Positions 17,358-26,645 of a stretch of DNA of 64,000 nt are shown here, piece after piece; the first letter of the stretch is position 1, and the number at the start of each line of letters is the position of its first letter. The translations under genes were made by a program, and so were the position numbers. The stretch is from contig NZ_CP033877.1 in NCBI RefSeq assembly GCF_006970445.1, positions 1,310,750-1,374,749 on the forward strand. The letters are read 5' to 3'. Source of the DNA: Stenotrophomonas maltophilia. Its GTDB lineage: Bacteria > Pseudomonadota > Gammaproteobacteria > Xanthomonadales > Xanthomonadaceae. The notes beneath the pieces were generated by a model, which had not been told where the DNA came from, made no database searches, and saw nothing but the letters and a program-made list of their open reading frames with translations.

Positions 17358-19580
17358 ATGCTCGCCTTACGCAACCTCCGAGTGGGATCCCGGCTGGGTG
17401 CCGGGTTTGGATTGCTGCTGCTGTTCATCGTGGCCATCGTCGGCCTGGTGCTGTACGGAAATCACCTGAAGTCCGCCCAGTTCGAGAAAGTGGTGGACGT
17501 CAACATGGTGAAGATGCGGCTGTTGAACGACATGCTGGATACCAACAACGCAGTGTTGATGCACCGCCGGCTGATGGTGATCAAGCGTGGCGAGGATTTC
17601 GGCAAGGATTATCAGAAGGCGCAGGAGCTGTCGCGGACCTACGACGGCATCTGGGCCAAATACATCAAGATTCCGCGTGACGCCACCGGCGATGCCCTGG
17701 TTGCGAAGATCGACGCGGCACGCAAGGCGACCGATGCCTCCACCCAGCATCTGCACGAGCGCATGAAGGCCGGGGATTTCGACGGCGCGGCCAAGGAACT
17801 GCTCGCCGAGCATGGGCTGGCAACCGCATGGAACGAGGCCATCTCGACATTGCTGCGGCATCAGGAAGCGCTGACCGCGCGCAGCCGCGAGGAATACCGG
17901 TCAACCGAATCCTGGACCGGTACGTTGTCGATCGTGTTCGGCGTGCTGAGCCTGATACTGGGTTCACTGGCGGCGTGGGCCATCACCCGCAGCCTGACCC
18001 GCCCGCTGGAAGGTGCGGTGAAGCTGGCCGATGGCATCGCCAACGGGCGGCTGGACAGCAGCATCGACGCCTCCGGCAATGATGAGGTGACCCAGCTGCT
18101 CCGGTCGATGCAGCGTATGCAGGCGCAGCTGCAGTCGGTGATGGCGGCGCAGGGTGAGCTGGCGCGCCAGCACGATGCGGGCAGCCTCAGCTACCGCATG
18201 GACGAGAGTGCCTTCCCCGGTGACTACGGGCGCATGGTGCACGAAACGAATGCGCTGGTCGGCTCGCACGTGCAGGTGCAGAACAGGCTGATCGAAGTGA
18301 TGAAGCATTACGCCCGTGGCGACCTGTCGGTGGACATGGATCCGCTGCCGGGCGAGAAGGCGGCGATCACCCAGGCCATGGACGAGACCAAGAACAGCCT
18401 GTCGGCGATCAACAGCGAGATCCGCCGGCTGGCGACGGCAGCGGCGGCGGGCGATTTCAGCCTGCGCGGCGATGAAGACCGCTTCGCCTATGATTTCCGC
18501 GACATGGTGACCGGGCTCAATCGCCTGATGCAGACCACCGACGAGAACCTGGTGCAGGTGTCGACCCTGCTGCAGGCGATCTCGCGCGGAGACCTGACCG
18601 TGCGCATGCAGGGCGACTTCCATGGCGTGTTCGCCCGCATGCGTGATGACTGCAATGCCACCGTCGATCAGCTCAAGCAGATTGTCGGCCGCATCCAGTC
18701 CAGCGCGTCCAGCATCAACCTGGCGGCAGGCGAGATTGCCTCGGGCAACACCGATCTGTCGCGGCGCACCGAGCAGCAGGCGGCGAACCTGGAAGAGACG
18801 GCTGCGTCGATGGAGGAACTGACCTCTACCGTGAAGCAGAACGCCGAGCATGCCCGCCAGGCCAACCAGCTCGCGATTGGCGCGCACGGTGTCGCCTCGC
18901 AGGGCGGCGAGGTGGTCGGACAGGTGGTCACCACCATGTCGGCCATCGAAGCCTCGTCGAAGAAGATCGCCGAGATCATCTCGGTCATCGACGGCATCGC
19001 CTTCCAGACCAACATTCTGGCGTTGAACGCGGCAGTGGAAGCCGCGCGTGCCGGTGAGCAGGGCAGGGGCTTTGCGGTGGTGGCCAGTGAGGTGCGTACG
19101 CTGGCACAGCGCTCGGCCGGTGCGGCCAAGGAGATCAAGGGCCTGATCGAGGATTCGGTCGGCAAGGTCGCCGATGGATCGGCGCTGGTCCGCCAGGCTG
19201 GCACCACGATGGGCGAGATCGTGGCCTCGGTGCAGCGCGTGACCGACATCATGGCCGATATCTCTGCTGCCTCGCAGGAGCAGAGCTCGGGCATCGAACA
19301 GGTGAACCAGGCGGTGGTGCAGATGGACGAGACCACGCAGCAGAATGCGGCGCTGGTGGAAGAGGCCAGTGCGGCGGCACGCTCGATGGAAGAGCAGGCC
19401 AACCTGCTGGCCGAGGCGGTTTCGGTGTTCCGCACCGGTGCGGCGACGGCAGCGGCGGTGGTACGCCCTGCATTGGCAGCGGTAGCTGCGACGGTCACTC
19501 CAGTGCGTCGGCCCGCTGCGCTTTCACCCCGCATCGAGCCGACACTGGCGGCCAATGCCGTTGGTTGGGAAGAGTTCTAG
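17358..19580 (+). CDS. Methyl-accepting chemotaxis protein with poly-HAMP linker and CheR-tether tail
   Basis: 740 residues from ATG 17358 (aaggga upstream; ATG 17340 is a weaker choice). A transmembrane helix near residues 10-32 is followed by a four-helix-bundle-like periplasmic domain, and a second membrane helix ([15 protein letters not shown]) leads into a HAMP domain ([20 protein letters not shown]). Three more HAMP-like units follow, each centred on a GDLS/GDFS/GDLT turn, before the signalling hairpin whose tip reads [21 protein letters not shown]. The protein ends GWEEF, matching the xWxxF tether that recruits CheR/CheB. It transmits an unknown periplasmic or membrane signal to CheA/CheW. 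The 210-base gap upstream contains an AT-rich palindromic segment (17279-17294); a perfect hairpin terminator follows the gene. Confidence 0.93.
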   Translation: MLALRNLRVGSRLGAGFGLLLLFIVAIVGLVLYGNHLKSAQFEKVVDVNMVKMRLLNDMLDTNNAVLMHRRLMVIKRGEDFGKDYQKAQELSRTYDGIWAKYIKIPRDATGDALVAKIDAARKATDASTQHLHERMKAGDFDGAAKELLAEHGLATAWNEAISTLLRHQEALTARSREEYRSTESWTGTLSIVFGVLSLILGSLAAWAITRSLTRPLEGAVKLADGIANGRLDSSIDASGNDEVTQLLRSMQRMQAQLQSVMAAQGELARQHDAGSLSYRMDESAFPGDYGRMVHETNALVGSHVQVQNRLIEVMKHYARGDLSVDMDPLPGEKAAITQAMDETKNSLSAINSEIRRLATAAAAGDFSLRGDEDRFAYDFRDMVTGLNRLMQTTDENLVQVSTLLQAISRGDLTVRMQGDFHGVFARMRDDCNATVDQLKQIVGRIQSSASSINLAAGEIASGNTDLSRRTEQQAANLEETAASMEELTSTVKQNAEHARQANQLAIGAHGVASQGGEVVGQVVTTMSAIEASSKKIAEIISVIDGIAFQTNILALNAAVEAARAGEQGRGFAVVASEVRTLAQRSAGAAKEIKGLIEDSVGKVADGSALVRQAGTTMGEIVASVQRVTDIMADISAASQEQSSGIEQVNQAVVQMDETTQQNAALVEEASAAARSMEEQANLLAEAVSVFRTGAATAAAVVRPALAAVAATVTPVRRPAALSPRIEPTLAANAVGWEEF

Positions 19581-19606
19581 CAGAGGGCAATGCCGGTAGG
19601 GAGACG

Positions 19607-19650
19607 GCGCCCATCACGATGGCTGATCGTGATGGGCGCGGATTTTCTTC
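19607..19650 (+). terminator. Rho-independent terminator after the chemoreceptor gene
   Basis: A 14-bp perfect stem (19607-19620 with 19626-19639), a 5-base loop ggctg, then ggattttctt. It lies 26 bases past the stop codon. Confidence 0.85.
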
Positions 19651-19752
19651 CTGAACGCGCGATGGCCGATGAGGTGGCGGACACGCGCATTTCACTTCCG
19701 GTTGCCAACTGCGGGAGGACACTGGCGCCATACCGGAACTCAGGAGATGGCC

Positions 19753-20115
19753 ATGAAGACCTCGACCCGATTGCTTGTGCTGGGCACCCTGCTGGCGGCT
19801 TCGTCGGTAGCCGGTGCACAGACCTACGGGCCGCGCGATGAAGGACGCCGATTCAACGATGGCAGCCGCGTGGTCTGCAAGAACGTGGAAGTGCAGCGCA
19901 ACTCGCGCGATCCCAACCGCATTGCCGGTACTGCCACGGGCGCGGTGATCGGCGGCCTGCTGGGCAACCAGGTGGGCGGCGGCAATGGCAAGAAGCTCGC
20001 TACCGTGGCCGGTGCTGTTGCCGGTGGTGCGGCCGGTCGCCAGATCCAGGGCAACAGCCAGCAGAAGAATGGCGACCGCGTGGTCGAGCGCCGCTGCGAA
20101 CGCGTCTATCGCTGA
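19753..20115 (+). CDS. Glycine-zipper 2TM domain surface-antigen-like protein
   Basis: 120 residues from ATG 19753, favoured over ATG 19747 because aggag (19742-19746) is then 6 bases away. A Sec signal peptide (KTSTRLLVLGTLLAASSVAGAQ) is followed by a polar segment with one Cys, and a glycine-zipper stretch GAVIGGLLGNQVGGGNGKKLATVAGAVAGG. The C-terminus has a second Cys (ERRCERVYR). It matches the rickettsial 17-kDa antigen/SlyB-like glycine-zipper family of outer-membrane-associated proteins. There is no lipobox, so it is probably periplasmic or membrane-embedded rather than lipidated. Monocistronic, with its own terminator. Confidence 0.85.
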   Translation: MKTSTRLLVLGTLLAASSVAGAQTYGPRDEGRRFNDGSRVVCKNVEVQRNSRDPNRIAGTATGAVIGGLLGNQVGGGNGKKLATVAGAVAGGAAGRQIQGNSQQKNGDRVVERRCERVYR

Positions 20116-20161
20116 CCGATCGCCGGCAGCCCCGGTTTTCCCCTTCCACATCGCAGTACTC

Positions 20162-20191
20162 GAACGCCGGCCCCGCGCCGGCGTTCTTCGT
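20162..20191 (+). terminator. Hairpin terminator after the glycine-zipper gene
   Basis: Stem gaacgccggc (20162-20171) pairs with gccggcgttc (20177-20186) around a 5-base loop, followed by ttcgtt. It directly precedes an inverted-repeat element. Confidence 0.7.
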
Positions 20192-20197
20192 TGCAGG

Positions 20198-20274
20198 AAA
20201 AAGGGACGGAGGGGATTAAGTCGCAATCCCCCAAACCGGCCGCTTACGACTTAATCCCCTCCGTCCCCTTTTTT
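20198..20274. repeat. MITE-like inverted-repeat element, copy A
   Basis: Two arms of about 26 bp (20198-20223 and 20247-20274) are near-perfect inverted repeats of a sequence reading A-run, GGGACGGAGGGGATTAAGTCG; about 23 bases separate them. The same arms recur at 62773-62873. The right arm overlaps the last codons and TAA (20244-20246) of the permease gene on the minus strand. The arm plus its T-run can serve as a bidirectional terminator. Confidence 0.8.
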
Positions 20275-21371
20275 GCGAGGAGGCGCCAGGTGGCGAGGCT
20301 GCCGTAGAGCAGCAGCAGGACGGTGAGGGTGATCAGTTCGTGGCTGACTTCGGCCAGGCTGGCGTCCATCTGGTTCAGGCGCACCATCAGGTTGATGCCG
20401 GAGGTGGTCGGCAGCAGCTGCGCCAGCCAGACCAGCGGTTGCGGCGTCATCACTGCGGGCCACGACAGGCTGGCGAGGAAGAACAGCGGGATCGAGGTGG
20501 CGATGATGTACTGGAAGGCGCGTTCGCGGGTGCGGAAGAAGCTGCCGACGAACAGGCCGAAGGCCACGGTGGCGGCGATGAACAAGGTGCCGCCCAGCAG
20601 CTGGCCCAATGGGTTGCCGCCGCGCGGATAGTCCTGCACCCAGGCGGTGAAGCCGGCGTAGTAGAACAGGCCGAACAGGCCGATCAAGCCGAAGCCCATC
20701 GCCATGCCGGCCAGGGTCGGCAGGTCGAAGCGCAGGCGCCGGCCGAGCGCGAGGCGGCGGCCGCCGAGCAGGACGCCGATGCCCATCAGCAGCGTCTGGT
20801 GCACGATCAGCTCGGCCACACCGGGCACGATGGCGCTGCCATAGCCTTCCTGCGTGTTGTACAGCGGGCGCTGCACCAGGGTGACCGGTGGTGCCTGCGG
20901 TGCGCCCATGAAGGCGGCCTGGCCGACCACCGCATCACGCCCGAACGCACCCAGTGCATCGGCCACGCTGCCCAGCACCCAGCTGGCACGCCCCAGGTAG
21001 GCGCCGTTGCCGAGCAGCACCAGCTTGGCCGGATGGCCGCGCAGGATGTCGCGTTCCAGGTTGGCCGGGATCAGCACGATGCCTTCGGCGTGGCCGGCTT
21101 CCAGCTGCTGCCGGGCACTGTCGATGTCTGCCGGTTGCCCGACTACGCGTGCCACCCGGAGTGCATCGAGCTTGCGCAGCAGCTCGCGGCTGGTCGCGCT
21201 GTGGTCTTCATCCACCACCAGCACCGGCAGGTTGCCGGCCACCTGGTGGCGGTATGCGGCCGGGTAGAAGAACGAGTACAGGATCACCGCGCCGACCATC
21301 ACCACGATCGCATAGCGGTCGCACAGCACCGCCATCAGGGTCTGCCGCAGGCTGCGCCAGAGTGCGCTCAT
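20244..21371 (-). CDS. ABC-2 type permease (second subunit) of an efflux operon
   Basis: 375 residues from ATG 21371, overlapping the previous gene by 4 bases (ATGA). An N-terminal membrane helix (VVMVGAVILYSFFYP) and a large periplasmic loop precede five C-terminal hydrophobic helices, as in YhhJ/YbhR-type ABC-2 membrane subunits. The protein ends [10 protein letters not shown]; these codons and the stop lie within the inverted-repeat element, so the native C-terminus has been rewritten by insertion. The operon order outer-membrane factor, HlyD adaptor, permease, permease implies a tripartite exporter. No ATP-binding subunit is encoded nearby. Substrate unknown. Confidence 0.88.
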   Translation of the reverse strand: MSALWRSLRQTLMAVLCDRYAIVVMVGAVILYSFFYPAAYRHQVAGNLPVLVVDEDHSATSRELLRKLDALRVARVVGQPADIDSARQQLEAGHAEGIVLIPANLERDILRGHPAKLVLLGNGAYLGRASWVLGSVADALGAFGRDAVVGQAAFMGAPQAPPVTLVQRPLYNTQEGYGSAIVPGVAELIVHQTLLMGIGVLLGGRRLALGRRLRFDLPTLAGMAMGFGLIGLFGLFYYAGFTAWVQDYPRGGNPLGQLLGGTLFIAATVAFGLFVGSFFRTRERAFQYIIATSIPLFFLASLSWPAVMTPQPLVWLAQLLPTTSGINLMVRLNQMDASLAEVSHELITLTVLLLLYGSLATWRLLAKKGTEGIKS

Positions 21372-22555
21372 GCGTCGGCCCCTGCGGGATGTGCGGCGGC
21401 AGGCGTGCGCGCAAAGGCGATCAGGCGCAGGCCACCCAGGCCACCGGCCACCACTGCCATGAGCAGCAGCGTGGCCAGCGGCCATACCGAAACCTGCAGC
21501 GGCGAACCGATGAACTGCTGCTGGGTCTGCAGCTTGATGTAGGCGCTGAGCGGCAGCAGCTGATGCCAGATGCGGGTGAACAGGGGGCCATCCAGCACCG
21601 GGAAGGTGGCGCTGGAGAACGCCAGTGCGGTGCCGATGCTGAGGCCGACCGCAGACAGCGCGGTACCCATGTCGCGGGTGACGCCGACGAAGAACAACGC
21701 GTAGGCGGCCGTGGACAGGTAGAACAGCGGCTGTGCGAGCAGCAGCACGAGCACGCTGCCGGCCACACCATCGCCGCGCAGCCAAGCGAGGTAGCCGATG
21801 CCGAGCGCGCCATACACCGAGAACAGCAGGACGTACGGCGCGATCTTGCCGGCAATCGCCGACCATGGCGTGCGGCCGAGCCAGGCGGGCAGGGTACCGT
21901 CGCGGATCTCGCGGCCGAGGCTGCCGGCCACCGCAAGTGCCAGCACCAGCGACAGCACCGCGGGGAAGATCAGTGGCAGCAGGAACAGCTCGTAGCTGCG
22001 CGCCGGGTTGTACAGGATGTCCGACTGCACCGCGATCGGTGCCGCACGCAATTTACCCGGACCGACCTGCAGTCCGATGCGCTCGCGCAGCAGGCGTGCG
22101 TTCCAGGCCGAGACCGCGTCGCCGATATCGCGCGCCGCGGACTGGCCGGTGGTCATGTAGGTGGCGTTGTAATAGGCGAACACCGTGCCCTGGCGTCCAC
22201 GCAACGCCTGCCGGGTGACATCGCGCGGCACCAGCACGATGGCGAACACGTCCAGGCTGCGCAGTTGCGACCGTGCGTCTTCCAGGTCCACCGGCTGGCT
22301 GGCGATGCGCACGCCGGGGCTGGCATCGAGCATGCGCAGCAGCAGGCGGCTGTCACTGCTGTGGTCGAGGTCGACCACCGCGATCGGGATGTCGCGCATC
22401 ACCGAAGGGGTGAACATCCACGCCATCACCACCAGCATCAGCAGCGGCAGCAGGGTGACCAGCAACAGGTCGGCGCGGTTGCCGCGCAGTGACCGCAGCT
22501 CGCGCCGCCAGCTGGCGGCGAAGCCGCTGCTGTCGGGGCTCAGTGCTGGGGCCAT
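21368..22555 (-). CDS. ABC-2 type permease (first subunit) of an efflux operon
   Basis: 395 residues. It has the same topology as its neighbour: a helix near residues 28-48 (ADLLLVTLLPLLMLVVMAWMF), an extracytoplasmic domain with the VDLDHS motif common in these subunits, then a cluster of hydrophobic helices from about residue 190. The two permeases are paralogous and would form a heterodimer. The start overlaps the end of the HlyD gene by 16 bases, so the four genes are translated as one unit. Most relatives pair with an ATPase; none is visible here. Confidence 0.9.
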   Translation of the reverse strand: MAPALSPDSSGFAASWRRELRSLRGNRADLLLVTLLPLLMLVVMAWMFTPSVMRDIPIAVVDLDHSSDSRLLLRMLDASPGVRIASQPVDLEDARSQLRSLDVFAIVLVPRDVTRQALRGRQGTVFAYYNATYMTTGQSAARDIGDAVSAWNARLLRERIGLQVGPGKLRAAPIAVQSDILYNPARSYELFLLPLIFPAVLSLVLALAVAGSLGREIRDGTLPAWLGRTPWSAIAGKIAPYVLLFSVYGALGIGYLAWLRGDGVAGSVLVLLLAQPLFYLSTAAYALFFVGVTRDMGTALSAVGLSIGTALAFSSATFPVLDGPLFTRIWHQLLPLSAYIKLQTQQQFIGSPLQVSVWPLATLLLMAVVAGGLGGLRLIAFARTPAAAHPAGADA

Positions 22556-23553
22556 GCGAACAGCACGCTCATGCCGGGGCGGAAGCCCTCGATGCGGCGT
22601 ACCGGGCGCACCCGCACCTCGAAGCTGCGGACGTCGTAGCCGGACGACTGGCGGGTGGTCCGCCAGGTCGCATAGTCACCGGCCGGATTGATGAAGTAGA
22701 CCTCGAATTCGCCATCCAGGCCGAGTGCCGGCACGCTGCCCTGCAGCTTGCTGCCGACCTTCAGGCCCTGCATCTGCGATTCGCGCAGGTTCATCGCCAC
22801 CCACATGCGGTCGATGTCGACCAGGGTGAACACCGGGTAGCCGGCCGGCACCAGTTCGCCGGGGTCGGCCATGCGCTTGTTGATCTCGCCGGCCACCGGC
22901 GCGCGCCCTTCCACTTCGGCACGCGCGGCGTTGACCTCGGCCACCGCGCCCTGTGCCTGCTGCACCTGGCCCTGTGCGGCACGCTTGTCCTGCTCGCGTG
23001 CGCCGGCCAGTGCCATGTCGTACTGCGCGCGGGCGGCACGGGCCAGTTCACGCGAACTGGTGGCCTGGGCATGCGCTTCATCGCGCTTCTGCCGGGTCAT
23101 CACGCCTTCGTTGAACAGGTTCTGCACGCGCTGGTAAGTAGCTTCGGCCAGCGTCGCACCGGCTTCGGCCCGCTTCCAGTTGGCTTCGGCAGCGCGGATG
23201 TCTTCGCTGCGCGCGCCTTCGTCGGCCTTGTCGGCCACCGCCTGTGCGGCGGCCAATGCGCCGTGCGCCTGCTGTTCCTTGGCGGCCACTTCGGGGCTGT
23301 CGAGCAGGAACAGCACCTGCCCAGGCTGCACGCGGTCGCCCTCGCGCACCTTCAGTTCGGCCACGCGCGCGGTGATCTTGGCGGCCACGTTGATCGTGTC
23401 CGCATCAGCCATGCCCTGGATCTGGTCGGCCGGGCTGCGCCAGGCCAGCCACAGGCCGAGCACCACCACGACCAGCAGCACCACTATCAGGATCGGGCCC
23501 AGGCGGCGCTTGGCCGGGGGCGTCGTCGCGTCGTCGTGCAGCACATCACTCAT
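22540..23553 (-). CDS. HlyD-family periplasmic adaptor (membrane fusion protein)
   Basis: 337 residues. One N-terminal membrane anchor (LGPILIVVLLVVVVLGLWLAW, about residues 18-38) precedes a split lipoyl/barrel-sandwich domain (AKITARVAELKVREGDRVQPGQVLFLLDS). A long alpha-hairpin rich in Ala, Glu and Arg (about 95-205) follows, then the return lipoyl half and a beta-barrel. It bridges the inner-membrane permeases and the outer-membrane factor. Overlaps both neighbours, so co-expressed. Confidence 0.92.
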   Translation of the reverse strand: MSDVLHDDATTPPAKRRLGPILIVVLLVVVVLGLWLAWRSPADQIQGMADADTINVAAKITARVAELKVREGDRVQPGQVLFLLDSPEVAAKEQQAHGALAAAQAVADKADEGARSEDIRAAEANWKRAEAGATLAEATYQRVQNLFNEGVMTRQKRDEAHAQATSSRELARAARAQYDMALAGAREQDKRAAQGQVQQAQGAVAEVNAARAEVEGRAPVAGEINKRMADPGELVPAGYPVFTLVDIDRMWVAMNLRESQMQGLKVGSKLQGSVPALGLDGEFEVYFINPAGDYATWRTTRQSSGYDVRSFEVRVRPVRRIEGFRPGMSVLFAWPQH

Positions 23554-24952
23554 GGTCGATCACCTCGTCCGCACGCCGCCGGAACTCTTCGAAACGGTCC
23601 ATCTGTCCACTGACCTCCAGCAACTGTGCCAGCGCAATATCGTATTGGTAGGCGGCCTGTGCGCGCTCGACACGGGCGCCGCCCAGGCCGAGCCGCGCGT
23701 CGATCACATCCAGCGAGGTGGCCTGGCCTTCGCGGAATGCCAGCTCCTGCAGGCGCAGGTTTTCCTGCGCCTGGGCGATGCTGCTGTCGAGCAGCACGTA
23801 CTGCTGGCGCGCGGTTTCCAGCTCATTCCAGGCCTTGCGCACGCCCAGTGCGACCTGGTTCTCGGCCTCGCGCAGGCCGGCTTCGGCCTGGTCCTGCTGC
23901 GCACGCGCGGCGCTGATCTGCGCCGGCCGTGAGTTCGGCGACAGGAAGGTGTACTTCAGGCCGATGCCGAACGCCCAGTCCGGATCGGTCAGCATCTCGT
24001 CGCGGCGGCGGAAGTCGTACTGGCCGAAGGCGAAGATCTGTGGCTTCAGCTTGGCTTGCTGCACGCGCACGCCCTGTTCGGCCTGCGCCACCATCGCCCG
24101 CAGGCGTGCGATCTGCGGCTGGCGCGCCTGCGCCGTGCGCTCGAAGCTGGCCACCGGTTCCAGCGGCACGCGCTGCACGAACAGCGGCGACACCGGCTGC
24201 ACCTCGCCACCACTGCGCAGCAACGTGGCCAGTGCGGCTTTCAGCGTAGCCAGGTCGTTCACTGTCTTCTGGTATTCGCGCTCGGCCTTGTCGCGGGCCA
24301 CGGTGGCCTGCAGGCGCTGCGCGCGGGTGGCGAAGCCCTCGCGTTCCAGCTTCTCTGCGTCGGACAGGTGGCGGTTGAGGCCATCGCGCACATCGCGGCG
24401 CACGTCCACCGCCTGCTCGGCCAGGCGCTGGCCAAAATAGGCCTGGGCCAGCTGCACGGTCAGCGATTGGCGCTGTGCTTCGCGCTCGGCACTGGCCTGT
24501 TCGTGGGCGGCGCTGGCGGCACGTTGCGCGGCAGGAATCACGCCGCCGGTGTAGAGCGGCAGCACCGTAGTCACCACCGGGCGGGTACGCCAGTCGCGTT
24601 CGGTGAACGACAACGGCGAGTCGATGCCATAGGCCTCGGCCACCGGTGCCAGCGAACCCAGTGGCAGGGTGAGGGTCTTCTGGAACTGCAGGCGGCGCAC
24701 TTCGCCGGTGATCTCCGGCAGGCGCAGCAGGCGGGTGGCGTCCTGCAGGTCCTGCTTGTTGCGCACCGCTGCATCCGCGGCGGCCAGTGCATCGGAGACC
24801 TGCTCCAGCCGCTGCCGTGCCTGTTCCCAGTCCAATGCGGGTGCATCGGTGAGGGTCTGCGCCTGCGCAGCCAGTGGCAGGCAGGTCGTCAGCGCCAGCG
24901 CCAGCGCGGCCTTCGCGCAGTGCATCCTTGTACGTCGGCCGATCACGCCCAT
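23546..24952 (-). CDS. TolC-family outer-membrane efflux protein
   Basis: 468 residues with an N-terminal signal peptide (hydrophobic core AALALALTTCLPLA, cleavage after AQAQ). Two repeats of long amphipathic helices rich in Ala, Gln and Arg surround short beta segments, the OEP/TolC layout. First gene of a four-gene efflux operon; overlaps the adaptor gene by 8 bases. An internal ATG at 24925 is an alternative start that keeps the signal peptide. It forms the outer-membrane exit duct. Confidence 0.9.
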   Translation of the reverse strand: MGVIGRRTRMHCAKAALALALTTCLPLAAQAQTLTDAPALDWEQARQRLEQVSDALAAADAAVRNKQDLQDATRLLRLPEITGEVRRLQFQKTLTLPLGSLAPVAEAYGIDSPLSFTERDWRTRPVVTTVLPLYTGGVIPAAQRAASAAHEQASAEREAQRQSLTVQLAQAYFGQRLAEQAVDVRRDVRDGLNRHLSDAEKLEREGFATRAQRLQATVARDKAEREYQKTVNDLATLKAALATLLRSGGEVQPVSPLFVQRVPLEPVASFERTAQARQPQIARLRAMVAQAEQGVRVQQAKLKPQIFAFGQYDFRRRDEMLTDPDWAFGIGLKYTFLSPNSRPAQISAARAQQDQAEAGLREAENQVALGVRKAWNELETARQQYVLLDSSIAQAQENLRLQELAFREGQATSLDVIDARLGLGGARVERAQAAYQYDIALAQLLEVSGQMDRFEEFRRRADEVIDHE

Positions 24953-25030
24953 GCCGTCCCAATGGTGAAGAAGTGCGCAAACGGTAGTGCGCGCGGCGTG
25001 AAGCCGGGGTCTGCGGTCATCGGTTTGTCC

Positions 25031-25924
25031 TCAACGAAGGGTGCCGCTGGCCGCCGTGCGCAGCGCCTGGGTGATGTGCTGCAGCGTGCTTGAGCGCACG
25101 GCGGCATGCTGCCAGTACAGCGGCACGTCGAGCCAGCGGCGGGGTTCCAGTACCACCACGCGGCCGGCGTGCACGGCGGGCGCGACCAGGGTTTCCGGGG
25201 CCATGCCCCAGCCGAGTCCGCACGCGGCGGCTTCGACGAAACCGGTGGAGGAGGGCAGGTAGTGTAGCGGCGGCTGCAGCCGCGCGCGGGTCAGGCGCCG
25301 CACGAAGCGCCATTGCAGTTCATCTTTGCGGTTGAACACCAGCATCGGCGCGCGCGCCAGGGCCGCGGCCTGCATGCCATCGCTGAAGTACTGGCGGGCG
25401 AAGCCGGGCGAAGCGATGGCGTGGTAGCGCATCGCGCCGAGCGGGTGCACGTTGCAGCCCTTCACCGGTTGGCTTTCGGCGGTGACCGCGCCGAGCACGC
25501 TGCCATCGCGCAGCAGCTGCAGGGTGTGGTCCTGGTCGTCCATGCGCAGGTCGAACAGATAGCCATGGCGCTGGTGCAGGTCGGCGATGGCCGGCACGAA
25601 CCAGGTATCAAGCGAGTCGTCGTTGACCGCCAGGGGGATCGGTGTGCGCGCAGCGTCGCTGCCACGCTCGGGTAGCAGCTCGGCCAATGCCTCGGCCTCC
25701 AGTGCCTGCATCGGTCGTACCCGGCGCAGCAGCGCTTCACCCGCGGCGGTCGGTCGGCACGGTGCCTGGCGCACCACCAGGACCTGCCCGAGCCTGTCCT
25801 CCAGGGCCTTGATCCGCTGCGACAGTGCTGATGGGCTGATCGACAGGCGGCGTGCCGCAGCCTCGAAGCTGCCTTCCTCCAGCACCGCGGCAAACGCGGC
25901 CAGTTGCGGGTGTACCAGGTCCAT
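25031..25924 (-). CDS. argP: LysR-family regulator ArgP/IciA type
   Basis: 297 residues. The N-terminal winged helix-turn-helix reads LAAFAAVLEEGSFEAAARRLSISPSALSQRIKALE, then a periplasmic-binding-like effector domain. It stands divergently to a LysE/ArgO-type exporter, the classical target of ArgP, which senses lysine and arginine and activates the exporter. The 106-base divergent gap (25925-26030) should hold its operator. The call rests on both sequence and synteny. Confidence 0.88.
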   Translation of the reverse strand: MDLVHPQLAAFAAVLEEGSFEAAARRLSISPSALSQRIKALEDRLGQVLVVRQAPCRPTAAGEALLRRVRPMQALEAEALAELLPERGSDAARTPIPLAVNDDSLDTWFVPAIADLHQRHGYLFDLRMDDQDHTLQLLRDGSVLGAVTAESQPVKGCNVHPLGAMRYHAIASPGFARQYFSDGMQAAALARAPMLVFNRKDELQWRFVRRLTRARLQPPLHYLPSSTGFVEAAACGLGWGMAPETLVAPAVHAGRVVVLEPRRWLDVPLYWQHAAVRSSTLQHITQALRTAASGTLR

Positions 25925-26030
25925 GCCGGTGCCTCTTCAGTTTTCCTGCACAGGATAAAGAAAAATCAGTTTGTCTAAACATGGCCGTTGGCCGCACCCT
26001 GCGCGTCCCCCCGCTGCCTGGCCTGTCCTG
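25925..26030. promoter_or_regulatory. argP/argO divergent promoter region
   Basis: An AT-rich core (25961-25982, aaagaaaaatcagtttgtct) between two divergent starts, unlike the surrounding GC-rich DNA. No exact operator palindrome could be assigned by eye. Confidence 0.4.
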
Positions 26031-26645
26031 ATGTGGATTGCCGCTACCGCCGCCGGCCTGTTCGCAGGTGCGGGCCTGATCATCGCCATCGGCGCGCAGA
26101 ATGCCTTCGTGCTGCGCCAGGGCCTGCAGCAGCGTCATGTGGGGAAGGTCGTGCTGGCCTGCGCCGGTGCGGACATCGCGCTGATACTGGCCGGTGTCGG
26201 CGGCATGGGCGCGCTGGTGCTGCAGTGGCCGTTGCTGCTGCAGGTGCTGCGCTTCGGTGGAGCGGCCTTCCTGCTCTGGTATGGCCTGCTGGCGGGACTG
26301 CGCGCGTGGCGCGGTGGCAGTGCGCTGGCCGCCGCCGAGGCGCAGGGCGGCAGTGGGCGCCAGGTACTGCTGACCTGCCTGGCGTTCACCTTGCTCAACC
26401 CGCACGTCTATCTGGATACGGTGGTGCTGCTGGGCAGCCTGTCCACGCGCTACCCGGGCGATCTGCGCTGGGCCTTCGCCGCCGGTGCCTGCGTTGCCAG
26501 CGTGGCCTGGTTCTGCACGCTGGGCTATGGCGCGCGCCTGTTGCAGCCGGTGTTCCGCAGGCAGAGCGCCTGGCGGATGCTGGACGCCGGCGTGGCGATC
26601 TTCATGTCCTGCCTCGCCATACTGCTGCTGTTGCGCCCGCTCTAG
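26031..26645 (+). CDS. argO: LysE/ArgO-family basic amino-acid exporter
   Basis: 204 residues from ATG 26031. Six hydrophobic segments, with the family motif GAQNAFVLRQGL near residue 21 and N-P-H-V-Y-L-D after the fourth helix, which are characteristic of LysE/ArgO. It exports arginine and/or lysine when intracellular levels rise and is normally activated by ArgP, encoded divergently. It ends tail-to-tail with map, the two stop codons overlapping (26642-26645), so no terminator separates them. Confidence 0.9.
   Translation: MWIAATAAGLFAGAGLIIAIGAQNAFVLRQGLQQRHVGKVVLACAGADIALILAGVGGMGALVLQWPLLLQVLRFGGAAFLLWYGLLAGLRAWRGGSALAAAEAQGGSGRQVLLTCLAFTLLNPHVYLDTVVLLGSLSTRYPGDLRWAFAAGACVASVAWFCTLGYGARLLQPVFRRQSAWRMLDAGVAIFMSCLAILLLLRPL

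Noticed and set aside
20340..22492. Long plus-strand open frames opposite the permease genes
   Set aside because: They encode Arg/Gln/His-rich sequence without domains and are shadows of the minus-strand exporter genes.
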